Source: Rosellinia necatrix (taxonomy: Eukaryota > Ascomycota > Sordariomycetes > Xylariales > Xylariaceae). From it: a stretch of DNA of 64,000 nucleotides. Every line of letters starts with the position of its first letter. Within the stretch, counting starts at the first letter, position 1. The DNA lies in the NCBI GenBank assembly GCA_021209875.1, contig JAGYVD010000008.1, forward strand, positions 2,479,501 through 2,543,500, written 5' to 3'. The notes under the pieces were generated by a model. The model ran no database searches and was not told the origin of the DNA. It saw nothing but the letters and a program-made list of their open reading frames with translations. The position numbers were made by a program, and so were the translations under genes. Below, piece by piece: positions 24,801 through 36,823 of this stretch.

Positions 24801-27800
24801 ATGCTAAAATGCCTACTCAGGTTGTGTACTTCGGTATGTATGTGCTCAAGTAGATGGCATCAGGCACGCCATCTCTCTAGCATGCTTAAATTCATAAGGT
24901 TCTCACGAGCTGTTTCGCGGCAGCCAGCGAATGGCTGGTCTTAGACCTGGCCACCATCAAGGATGAGGCCATCTCTCTCTCTCGCCGTCATTGCCAGCCA
25001 CTCACAGGCGGCAGATGCGTAGCCAACGAGAAGTCACGAAAAGCAGCAGGCCCCGTGTACCTGCATGTGGCTAAACTAGTCTCGACCCATTTGGAGCGTC
25101 GTTTTTTTCTGAGCATGCAGTTCCTCCTCCCGTATGCTCTTGGCATGACGCCGTGACGTGGACGGGAGACGGGCGGGTTTCTTGGAACGAGCCACTTGTG
25201 CCCCCCGGAAAGTTTCGATTTCCCGTTGGTAAAGTCCGCCCAACGTATGCTCGCTGTTCCATACTGTGCTTGCAGCCCGCGACTAACGCGATTTGTTACC
25301 TACCTAGTGACTAGCGAAGATGGAAATGATAATATAGTGTTATAGATACAGCTCACAGCTGGGAGGCGAACCAAATGCCACGATGCTTAAACGCTCTTGA
25401 AGCCTGCTGTAGTAGCTGCTCTGTACTTGTAAGCATATCCTGTGTAGGTACTGGTAGGTATGCAACTACCTACCTAGAGCTACCTGCCAGGATGAAGGAA
25501 GGCATGTACTTCGTACATACACTACTCCGACAGTGGCGCGTGTGCAAGGGAACCTTGAGAAGAACGAGAAGGGCCCCTCCTAGCAATTCCCGTCAGTTCC
25601 GGCGGCGGGTACCTATTACATACATATGTATCCCAGTCCGCCGAGACCGAAGGGACCAAAAAGATGCCACAGTACAGGATCTATGTATGCACTGATGTAC
25701 ATAGTGTACGTACATATCTGCGGTGCCGTTTGCTGCCTCTAGTCTCATATAGCGAGAACAAGTGGTGCACACTGTCAATGTACGTATCTGCACAAAATCT
25801 CGTACACAAGAGACTTGGCTTGTAGCTCGCGTCGTGGGGACGCTCTGATTTGCCGCCTAGATCGTAATTGCGGGACGCCCGATGTCATTTGACGGATCGG
25901 GTTCGCCTTAGACGTCGTGTCATGTCGTGTGTGCCGATGGCTGCCGTAGCGCTGGGCAGTTGGTGGTGCAAACTGCGCCTTCACAGTCCGATAGCAGGTA
26001 TAATGTAGTTACCCATGCCGAACGGCGTTGATTCCTCTTGCAGAACTGGCGACCGTGCAAAACAAAAAAGGTAATACCAATGGTTTTATCGACGAGGATC
26101 CGGGCGTTTTGATTATGATGGGTGGTGATACCTACCTGTTGTAGGATCGGCAACCTGATATCTAGATCTAGGTAATGATAGTCATCATGGGCTTGTATGT
26201 ACATATATATACTATGCAATTCCCGACAGGTCGGTCCCATGCCTTTGCCCCGACTGCCCATCCGAACCTCCCCCAAAAAAACAGGAATTTCTAGATGATT
26301 GAAATGACGGTCACACAGTTGACGATGGGCAGTAGTGTGGTTTTTCGATCACTGCTCCTCAGGTTGGCAACAAGTAGATACCTGACTACGAAGAACTTAT
26401 CTGGGTAGATACCACGCTAGGCGCGTGGCATCCAGTAATTTGCATGGATAGAGGTATCGATCCACTCTGGGATACAGTGTAGTGTATTATCACTACTGTA
26501 AGCAGTGCTGAAGGTGCTGTACAGTATAGGTATTTCTTATGAGCGAGAGATGACGCAACTCTAGTTCGCACATCATCGGGTGGCGCAGCCTTCGAAGGCT
26601 GTCAATGCATGAGATTAGATGCACCATACTACGTACGCAATCATCGCCCAACTCTACAGTTATGCCCAACCACAACTTACCTATCTACTTTACTCAGTGA
26701 TTTTGTCATTCCAGATCCTTGCTATCAATAACCAATCGACTAGATCTAGAGTACGGATATCATCATAACCACAAAAGACTACAGCAGCCTGTGGCTTGTT
26801 GAAGTAAATGACTAGGTAGGTTAGCTACCCAAATAACTCACAAATAGAGTAGGGGCACGGTACAACTATAAGTACTCGATCAAACCACTCTAATCACTTA
26901 GGTCAAAGTTTGTGGTTGCGAATATTTATGCATACCTTAGCTCCTACATACTACCTACCTACAGCAGGTTAGGTACCTATAGGTTACGTAGGTACATCAC
27001 GGTAGGTAGTTATTATTTCCGGTGTGTCGGTATGGTATATCCTCCCCTACCTATGCATATCCATACCTGCTAGAGGTAGCTAATACCTGCCTACATGGTA
27101 GGAATGTAGTGTGTTGATTTCCCACCTGGCATTCTTCAAGCAGAGGAAGTATTATGGTATCTATCTATGTACCCTGTACTTATATCATGACCATATTACG
27201 CCCAGTATATCCATACTGTACCTGAAGAGTGATGGAAACTGTCCGCTATGATAGGGAACCTGCCTTGTTGATAGTGGCCAATCATCATATAGTTATGGTG
27301 AGGCTTTGAATCAATGTGGGAGGCAGGTTAAGTACCTCCTGATACCAATTTAGCTGTAACCATCGGTTGACAAACATGACCGTGTACCTCTAGAATGGGG
27401 AATACATACAGGTAGGTCGGCCAGATACACCATACCTCTCTTTGTGATATAAGTGGGTATTTGCTCAAACACGACAATCATCGCAGCCACCGCCCCTTTC
27501 TCTTTGCCACTTGCCGACTTCTGTTAGCGAGTTTCACTGTGTGCTGCAACCACACTCCCCCTTTTCTGCTTACCCGCAGATACCTACCTAGGTAGGCAAG
27601 TAAGGGTACACCATCAGGTACAGCACTGTGGCACTCAGCGGCAGCTCCAACCTGTCGTCAGACTATCGTACAGTGCGGTACAGTATATGAAAGCGCCAGA
27701 TTGTCGCAACTGCGCCGATAGGTACCCCTGGCACTCTGGTTCCCTCCGTCTCCTTTCTGACAATTTCTTGATTCTCCCACACTCCATCCGGCGCACTCCA

Positions 27801-28833
27801 TCCCATCCCAGCACCCTAGATTCTTAGTGGCTTAGTGGACCCATCTCCTTTCCCCCTTGCCTCTTTTCGATTGAGTAGTAGGTACTCGCTCAATCCAAGG
27901 TGGGAGGACCTGTTGGCACTCGCTTCTTCGTCTCGTTTTTTTAACCTTTCCTCCTCCAGTCTCCCACTCCCTTCCCTCCTTCTATCAGTTCTGGACGATC
28001 GCCGGTCGCACAGGAGAGAAAAAGTAATAGAGACAGACGAGAGTGGACTGTTTCTTGTTCGTTCGTTAATCCCAATCGTTTCCTCCCCTCCTGGGCCATT
28101 CCGCCCGCAACCGCTCGGTCCCTCCTGACAGGCCCAGTCCTGGAACGTGGAAACAACGCCAATCAATCGTTCATACCCAAAAGACGCCTTCGAAGAATTC
28201 GACTTCACGTTGACGTAAGGAGATCTTCCAAACAAGACGGAGATTAATCCTGATAAAGGTGAGCAAGAGGCGTTACTAAACAACTGTGGCCGGATTTCAC
28301 TCCCACCCCCATCCATCCGCAACGCGTCTATTCTCCGGTATCCAAGGGAACCGCGCCATCTCTGCACTTGCGCTCTACTGCCTATCGCAACCCCCCTACG
28401 GCAAACCGCCGCCACAGGTACCAACCTGGCCTTCCCAGCTCTGCTATTATCCATCTACTATTATCTTTCTTTTCGCACGCCTGGCAAACCTAATGATATC
28501 ACTAGGTCTACGAGATAAAAAAAAAACCGCATACGACCTGGAGCCACCTCAACCGCTTGTCGATTTAAAGTTGTTCGTGTTGCTGGATACCGTCACAAAT
28601 AGCACGTGTGGCCGGCCACATTCCAGAGCATCGGTCTATTAATTCCTAATCGACAACATCTGCCCGTTCAGCGACACAAAAACATTAACCTTGATTGCCG
28701 TCAATGAGCCTAATTTGTACGTACACCACGATGAATGTTAAGTTGGAAGCGGCCCTAGTCGGAGATTGCGGCTAACCAATGCCTACTTACAGAACACTAG
28801 AGACATTTGCCTACGAGCTCACCGACTACCAAC
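21882..28833. other. Gene-poor region of about 7 kb between SprT and FKS1
   Basis: No open frame longer than about 110 codons has protein character. The first 70 bp repeat TGCAGTA/ATACAGTA words. A C-rich run is at 23013-23045 and a T run at 23502-23514. From 24100 to 27600 the sequence is rich in GTAGGTA, TACCTACCTA and CCTAGGTA words, with dense clusters at 25430-25490, 26940-27010 and 27575-27605. From about 27720 to 28450 it turns C/T-rich, which I take as the FKS1 promoter and long 5' leader. The apparent 212-codon frame on the minus strand there (27816-28454) is only the complement of this tract. Confidence 0.5.
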
Positions 28834-31800
28834 ATGTCGGGCTACCCAGGGGGCGGTGGTCAGCATGACTACCGCGACCGCGACGGCTACGGTCAAAACA
28901 CAGACTCTTATTACCAGGACGATCACAACGGCCAGTACTATGATCAGCACCACGATCAGCACCAGAATGGCTATGATGCGCAGGGCCAGCACAATGATGG
29001 CTACTATGACGAATCGTAAGATAACACAAAATATGAGCCAAAAGATGGCGAACTGACTCTATGAACAGTGGCTACTACAACGCCGATGCTAACAACCCGT
29101 ATCATCAAGATGGTGGCTACTACGATGGTAACGACAGACAGCAGAACGATTATTATGATGATGGCAACGGAGGATACTACGACCAATATGCTCAGAATGG
29201 GAGCCAGCCTCGCCGCCGCGGAGATTCTGAAGAGGAGTCTGAAACCTTCAGCGATTTCACCATGAGATCCGACATGGCCCGTGCAACGGACATGGACTAC
29301 TATGGTCGTGGAGACGAGGGATATAATGGCTATAACGACGGTCAAAATCGAGGCTACCGACCACCTTCGTCACAAATATCGTACGGCGGTAACCGGTCGT
29401 CCGGTGCCTCGACTCCCAACTATGGGATGGACTATGGCGGCGCAATTCCCAACGATCAGCGATCCCGGGAGCCGTATCCTGCTTGGACTTCAGACGCTCA
29501 GATTCCGTTGTCGAAAGAAGAGATTGAGGACATATTTCTTGATTTAGCGGCTAAATTTGGTTTCCAGCGTGACAGCATGCGGAACATGTACGATCATCTC
29601 ATGGTTCTGTTGGACTCGCGCGCCTCACGAATGACGCCGAACCAGGCACTCCTATCTCTTCACGCTGATTATATTGGCGGTGAGAACGCAAACTACCGCA
29701 AATGGTATTTTGCCGCTCATCTAGATCTCGATGATGCCGTAGGTTTTGCCAACATGAGCGGTAAAAAAGGCAAGAAGAAGGCGAAAAAGAATAAGAAGGG
29801 TGACCAGAGCGAAGAGCAGGTTTTGGAAGATCTTGAGGGCGACGACAGCCTCGAAGCCGCGGAATACCGATGGAAGAGTCGCATGAATCGTATGTCTCAG
29901 CACGATCGTGTTCGCCAGATCGCTCTCTACTTGATGTGCTGGGGCGAGGCCAACCAGGTTCGTTTCATGCCTGAGTGCCTGGCCTTCCTTTTCAAGTGTG
30001 CGGACGACTATCTCAATTCGCCTGCATGCCAGAATAGTGTCGAACCAGTAGAGGAAGGGACATTTCTCAACAATGTCATTACCCCTCTATATCAATACTG
30101 TCGAGACCAAGGATATGAGATCTCTAACGGAGTCTACGTTCGACGGGAGCGGGATCATAACCAGATCATTGGATATGACGATTGCAACCAGCTGTTTTGG
30201 TATCCAGAGGGCATTGAGCGGATTGTTCTTGGCGACAAGAGCAAGCTGATTGATGTCCCACCTCAGGAGCGATATCTGAAGCTGAAGGATGTGAACTGGA
30301 AGAAGTGCTTTTTCAAAACTTACAGGGAAACGCGGTCATGGTTTCACTTGCTTGTTAATTTCAACCGCATTTGGATCATTCATTTGACGATCTTTTGGTT
30401 CTATACGGCCTACAATGCTCCAACTCTCCTCGTCGGCTCGGAGTACCAGCAACAACTCAACCAACAACCAACAGCTGCGGCGCAATTTTCTATTGTCGCT
30501 GTTGGCGGCGGCATTGCATCCCTGATTCAAATCTTCGCGACCTGTGCAGAGTGGGCATACGTGCCTAGGCGTTGGGCTGGAGCCCAACATCTCACCAAAC
30601 GCCTCCTGTTCCTCATCTTCGTGTTTGCGCTCAACGTTGGCCCAAGTGTGTATATCTTTGGAATTGAAGGTGCACAAACTAGCCCTGCGGGTAAGCCATT
30701 GGCTATCGTCCAATTCATTATCGCTATCTTGACGTACATATTTTTCTCGATTATGCCCCTGGGCGCACTTTTCGGGAGCTACCTCACGAAGAATTCACGA
30801 CGTTACGTCGCAAGCCAAACGTTTACAGCCAGTTGGCCACACCTGAAGGGTAACGACCGCGCATTATCATACCTACTATGGGCTGTCGTCTTCGGCGCCA
30901 AGTTCGGCGAATCTTACAAATATCTTACGCTGTCTTTTCGAGATGCGCTTCGTTACACGGCACTGATAAACACTGAATCATGTCTGGGTGACGCTGAGAT
31001 CGGAAAAATTTTGTGTCAAAACGAACACTGGGTTCTGCTTATTCTTATGGTGGTTGCGGACCTGTTCTTCTTTTTCTTGGACACGTACCTCTGGTACGTG
31101 TTGACAAATACAGTTGTCTCTATTGCGCGATCATTCTATCTCGGGTCTTCCATCCTAACCCCGTGGCGGAACATCTTTTCCCGTCTTCCGAAGCGAATCT
31201 ACTCTAAGATTCTTGCGACGACCGATATGGAGATAAAGTACAAGCCGAAGGTCCTGATTTCCCAGATATGGAATGCTATTGTGATTTCCATGTACCGAGA
31301 ACACCTTCTCGCCATCGATCATGTCCAAAAACTCCTTTATCACCAAGTGCCGTCGGAACAAGAAGGAAAGCGTACCCTCCGAGCACCAACGTTCTTTGTT
31401 GCGCAAGAAGATCACTCTTTCAAGGGAGAATTCTTGCCAACACATAGCGAGGCTGAACGCCGTCTATCCTTCTTCGCTCAATCACTTTCGATGCCTATCC
31501 CCGAACCCTTACCTGTGGACAATATGCCTACTTTCTGTGTCCTGATCCCTCATTACAGTGAAAAGATCTTGTTTTCGCTTAGAGAGATTATCCGTGAAGA
31601 CGAACCATACTCGCGGGTTACCATGTTGGAATATCTCAAGCAGCTTCATCCTCACGAATGGGACTGCTTCGTCAAAGACACCAAGATTCTCGCTGATGAG
31701 ACTTCACAATTTAATGGAGACAACGAGAAGAATGAAAAGGACGATGCCAAGAGCAAGATTGACGACCTTCCGTTCTACTGCATTGGATTCAAATCATCGG

Positions 31801-34728
31801 CCCCGGAGTACACTCTGCGAACCAGGATTTGGGCGTCGCTTCGATCACAAACACTCTACCGCACAATCTCTGGTTTCATGAATTACAGTCGTGCCATTAA
31901 GCTTCTGTATCGTGTGGAGAATCCCGAAGTCGTACAGATGTTTGGTGGCAACTCGGACAAATTGGAACGCGAGCTGGAGAGGATGGCACGCCGTAAATTC
32001 AAGCTTATCGTCTCCATGCAACGGTATGCTAAGTTCAAAAAGGAAGAGATGGAAAATGCCGAGTTCCTTCTGCGAGCATATCCCGATTTGCAGATCGCAT
32101 ACCTCGACGAAGAACCTCCGGCAGCCGAAGGCGAGGAACCGCGTATCTACTCTGCTCTGATTGATGGACATTCCGAGGTTATGGAGAATGGCTTGAGAAA
32201 ACCCAAGTTTCGAATTCAGCTCTCCGGTAACCCTGTACTAGGCGACGGCAAATCCGACAACCAGAACCACTGTATCATCTTCTATCGTGGCGAGTACATT
32301 CAGCTTATTGACGCCAATCAAGACAATTATTTGGAAGAATGTCTCAAGATCCGCTCTGTTCTGGCCGAATTCGAGGAGATGAAGACCGACAACGTGTCAC
32401 CGTATACACCTGGCGTCCAGAATGAGACTCACGCCCCGGTTGCTATTTTGGGTGCTCGTGAGTATATTTTCTCCGAGAATATCGGTATCTTGGGTGACGT
32501 CGCCGCCGGTAAGGAACAGACATTCGGTACCCTGTTTGCAAGAACATTGGCTCAGATTGGTGGTAAACTTCATTACGGCCATCCGGATTTCCTCAATGGT
32601 ATCTTCATGACTACCCGAGGTGGTGTCTCAAAGGCGCAGAAAGGTCTCCATCTAAACGAGGATATTTATGCTGGTATGACCGCCATGTTGCGTGGTGGCC
32701 GCATTAAGCACTGCGAATATTATCAGTGTGGTAAGGGCCGTGATTTAGGTTTTGGTTCGATTCTCAACTTCACTACCAAGATCGGAACTGGTATGGGCGA
32801 ACAACTCCTTTCCCGTGAATACTACTATCTCGGCACACAACTACCCTTGGATCGCTTCCTATCATTCTACTATGCCCACGCCGGTTTCCATGTTCAAAAC
32901 ATTTTCATCTTGCTCTCCGTGCAGGTTTTCATGCTCGTCTCAATCCATATTGGCGTCATCCGACACGAAACAATTAGGTGCGAGTATAACCCCAACGTGC
33001 CCATCACCGACCCACTATATCCCACCGGTTGCAACAACACGGATGCCCTCATGGACTGGATGTGGCGCTGCGTCATCTCTATTTTTGTTGTCTTCTTCCT
33101 GGCATATATCCCTTTGGTCGTCCAAGAGTTTACTGAACGCGGTGTTCTTCGAGCTGCCAAGCGTTTCACCAAGCAGTTCTTCTCAGGTTCTCCTCTCTTT
33201 GAGGTCTTTGTGACCCAAATCTACGCGAACTCGGTCACACAAGATCTCTCTTTTGGTGGCGCCCGTTACATCGGAACTGGTCGTGGTTTTGCAACTGCAC
33301 GTATTCCCTTTGGAGTCCTGTACTCGCGATTCGCTGGGCCCTGTATTTACATGGGATCACGGCTTTTACTGTCGTTGCTTTTCGCCTCGTTGACTGTTTG
33401 GCAAGCCGCTCTCATCTACTTCTGGCTCTCGCTTCTCGCCCTGGTCATCTGTCCATTCCTTTACAATCCGCATCAATTTGCCTGGACCGATTTCTTCATC
33501 GACTATCGCGACTTCCTCCGCTGGCTTTCCCGCGGCAATTCACGATCACACTCATCGTCATGGATTGCCTACTGTCGTCTATCCCGGACAAGAATCACAG
33601 GTTACAAACGCAAGGCTTTGGGTGACCCATCTGCCAAACTCTCTGCCGATGTTTCCCGCGCCGCGTTCACCAACGTCTTCTTGGGCGAGATTGTGTCTCC
33701 TCTGTTGCTCGTCGCCTCGACTGTCATTCCGTATCTATTCATCAACGCCCAAACTGGCGTCATTGCCAATGATCCGTCGGCTAAGGCAACATCGTCACTC
33801 ATCCGCTTGGCTATCGTCGCATTCGCGCCAATTGCTCTCAATGCTGGTGTCCTATTCTTCTTCTTCGCATTGGCATGCTGTGCTGGCCCTCTCTTGAGCA
33901 TGTGTTGCAAGAAGTTTGGAAGTGTATTGGCGGCTATCGCCCATGCCATCGCGGTCATCTCACTACTCATCTTCTTCGAAGTTATGTTTTTCCTAGAAAG
34001 CTTCGACTTCACCAAGACTCTCTTAGGAATGATCGCAGTCATTGCCATCCAGCGATTTGTCCTCAAACTTATCATCGCGACAACGCTGACTCGTGAGCTC
34101 AAAACGGACCAGGCTAACATCGCGTTCTGGACCGGCAAGTGGTATTCTATGGGTTGGCACACCATTTCCCAGCCAGCTCGTGAATTCTTGTGCAAGATTA
34201 CGGAGCTGAGCATGTTCGCCGCCGACTTTCTCCTCGGTCACGTTCTTCTCTTCATCATGCTACCGGTAATTCTCATCCCGCAAATCGACAAGTTGCATTC
34301 AATCATGCTCTTCTGGTTGCGTCCAAGGTACGTTTATCTCTCTCGCCCCTGTAGATAACCAGAATACTGACAGTTTTAGCCGTCAAATCCGACCACCGAT
34401 CTACTCGATGAAGCAGTCCAAACTTCGCAGAAGAAGAGTAATCCGCTATGCGGTGTTATACTTTACCCTGTTGATCGTTTTCGTCGCCCTCATTGCAGGA
34501 CCTGCCGTTGCTGGCAAGTTCATCATTAGCGAAAAGCAGGTAGCGGATTTGAACAACAGTCTACCCTTCCGCTTGATTCAGCCCAACAACTTCAATCTTA
34601 AAAATAATACTGAGGGCCGCAACGAGACAGGCACAGCATCAGCCGGCTACGTCGCACCTGGCGAGACTTCAGGAGGCTCCGCCAAATCGACGGACTCGTC
34701 TAATAGCAATAAGTTCCGTTTCCTCTAA
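28834..34728 (+). CDS. FKS1: 1,3-beta-glucan synthase catalytic subunit (GT48)
   Basis: Three exons: 28834-29015, 29069-34327 and 34380-34728, giving 1929 residues, the normal Fks1 length. It makes the main cell-wall glucan from UDP-glucose at the plasma membrane and is regulated by Rho1. A Tyr/Gly/Gln/Asp-rich cytosolic tail (about 1-150) leads to the Fks1 domain 1 with [21 protein letters not shown], then a first membrane block. The large GT48 domain follows, including [29 protein letters not shown] and [19 protein letters not shown] second membrane block carries [14 protein letters not shown] and [16 protein letters not shown]. Echinocandin hot spot 1 reads YLTLSFRDA (679-687) and hot spot 2 reads DWMWRCVIS (from 1390); both differ from the yeast pattern. 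The start [13 protein letters not shown] is the usual filamentous-fungal one. Intron 1 is 53 bp and intron 2 is 52 bp. Confidence 0.98.
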
Positions 34729-35906
34729 CCTGGGGCTTTTGAGCTCCTGTATTATAATAAGACGGCCTCGTGCCAACGAATAACGGTTTTGCCTGGGTCA
34801 GATTAGCTTCGAGGTGAAGCTCACCATCCATTTGTGGCGCTTTTGTATCAGTTTCCGAGGGTGGCATAGTACACATCTTTCCTTTGCTATTCTATTCCGT
34901 TCCGTTAGACTTGCAGGCATAAATATTTAGTCTCTTTGCAAATTGCAAAACCCTCATGATTGTCCCATTTATATTGTAGCGATTACCACGACACGCCACT
35001 CACTACTCGTTTCCGTGAATCGTTTCGTGCCCCAGTCCAATATTCAATCCCCCAGTAGCTACTAGGAGGTTCGGTTTTGTAAATGCCGCCCGCGATACGT
35101 TACGTATAAAAGTCCCCTAAAGTGTACGTACATATATGCCGGCGTTGGGATGTATATGCCGCGGTTTTAAAGCCATGTATGTAGCGCTGTGATGGTCTAG
35201 ACGCAGATAGGTGTCTCCAGAGCCACTTCTCCTGCACGGCAACAAAACCTAAAGCTCCCACAATAATGCCTAGCTTTGATGTTCCTGTAAATAGACGGTA
35301 TTATAGTATTATATTTAGGTTTTGGTTTCCTTTTCAGGCCATCTGGCGTCTATTGCTTGGCCACAGATCAAGTAAAGTTTTGTGGTTACTCCGGGGGGTA
35401 CGAGAGTTCATCGATCGCTCGGCTACAATCTTGCGCTATCAACGCAGCAGTCGTGTGCTCTGTCACACAGTATCGTAGCTATACACACTTTCTAGTACCT
35501 CGATCAGGACCGTACGGTGGTCACCTCGCGACCCATTGGCTACGTCCGTCTCATAAATCACGAGCAGGGGGTTGCCCAAATATGTTCGAGATAGAATTCA
35601 CACGAGACGTAGGATAAACCTTTATAGCGTAACTCTCGCGGGATCCGGGTGTTTGCTTGTCGGCCGATCAAAGTATCGATAAATCAAGATCACAAGGTTT
35701 TTTCCGGATCGGCATGGGAAAGCAGTCACGTTCTCTAACTATATGATATGGTTTCCCGAGGAGACATCCGGGCTGCTGCTTATGCCGGCGTTCACCCAAT
35801 ACCGTGTCCAGCCTTACCTTTTCCTTCGGCCACACCACGCGACTCTACCATCGCTCTTACTCATACATTCTGCGCTCGCACTTCCTCATACCGTATAGAC
35901 ACGACA
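34729..35906. other. Intergenic downstream of FKS1
   Basis: FKS1 3' flank followed by the upstream region of a small orphan gene. Short open frames at 35266-35617 show no protein character. I see nothing else that I can name. Confidence 0.5.
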
Positions 35907-36515
35907 ATGTCCGACACGGCTACATTATTCTACGAAGCTCAAGGAGAGCAAGCCGTCTGTCCAAGTGCCCTCCCAGCCGACGAAATCGACGGGGTATCAC
36001 ACGTGGACGCGCTGCTTCACGAATTACAGGTATTCGACGATATCCAGTTCACAGCCGGCGTCCATGACATACTCCTACTCAGCGGGGCCCGGTTCGCACG
36101 GTCCACGCCTCCGAGCCGCTGGGGTAGGGTGGCGCACTATGTCAAGGCTCCCTTCCGCGAAAGCCGGGCGGTTTGGAAGGGCGTGCAGGCCATGTTGGGA
36201 ACGCAGCGGCTGTCGGAGGCCATCAGAGCGCGGCTAGAAAATCGCTCTCGGAATCCGTACAATAAAGGGATGGCCGGAGCGGCGAGCACCGACACAGAGT
36301 GGCCCGACCCGGATAGCAGAGCAATGAGCGACACGACGTGGGCCGGTACGGATAGTCCCACCACCGGGATAGGACTCAAAGGAGAGTCGGCCCTCTCGCT
36401 ATGGCAAGCACGGCATTTGGCACATGTGGGCAATTCACGACGGCCACTGAGAGGCAACGCATGGGGGGTGTATCTGAGCGGCGGTAAACGCCGTTGCTTC
36501 GGTGGTTGCTCATGA
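35907..36515 (+). CDS. Hypothetical protein, no recognised family
   Basis: A single open frame of 202 residues starting MSDTATLFYEAQGEQ, with ACACGACA before the ATG, a good fungal start context. An in-frame ATG at 35748 would add 53 residues of non-conserved appearance, so I prefer the inner start. The first half is moderately structured: DALLHELQVFDDIQFTAGVHDILLLSG, then a basic amphipathic stretch WGRVAHYVKAPFRESRAVWKGVQAML. The second half is polar and disordered, ending GGKRRCFGGCS. There is no signal peptide or membrane segment. Base composition and codon pattern look coding (GC-rich third positions). I cannot assign a function. Confidence 0.6.
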   Translation: MSDTATLFYEAQGEQAVCPSALPADEIDGVSHVDALLHELQVFDDIQFTAGVHDILLLSGARFARSTPPSRWGRVAHYVKAPFRESRAVWKGVQAMLGTQRLSEAIRARLENRSRNPYNKGMAGAASTDTEWPDPDSRAMSDTTWAGTDSPTTGIGLKGESALSLWQARHLAHVGNSRRPLRGNAWGVYLSGGKRRCFGGCS

Positions 36516-36823
36516 GCCCTCATAGTCTAGTCGGATTATTGGCAAGGTACGAACGACATTGCCGTGTTGAAATGCTCAATCGATGCATGTCATGTTTGCT
36601 ACCTAGTAGTAGTAATGACAGATAAGTAACTTAAGCAATTGACTACAGCGGCGACGTTATCAATAGATCTAGTTCTTGTTTATTTAAGGCCCCCTAACAA
36701 TCGATCCTCGCAAGCCTACTTTTTCCCCCGGTCTATGTCGTAGAACACCAGCAATAAATAATCACACCACGCGGCTCGGGGGGATGCCACATTCCCAAGG
36801 CCACAAGAGCAGAGACACGGCCT
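36516..36823. other. Short intergenic gap between convergent genes
   Basis: AT-rich 3' flanks of the orphan gene and the hydrolase gene. I see no feature. Confidence 0.5.

Noticed and set aside
27816..28454. 212-codon open frame on the minus strand upstream of FKS1
   Set aside because: It is the complement of a C/T-rich promoter and leader tract, is rich in Arg/Gly/Ser with no domain, and opposes FKS1.
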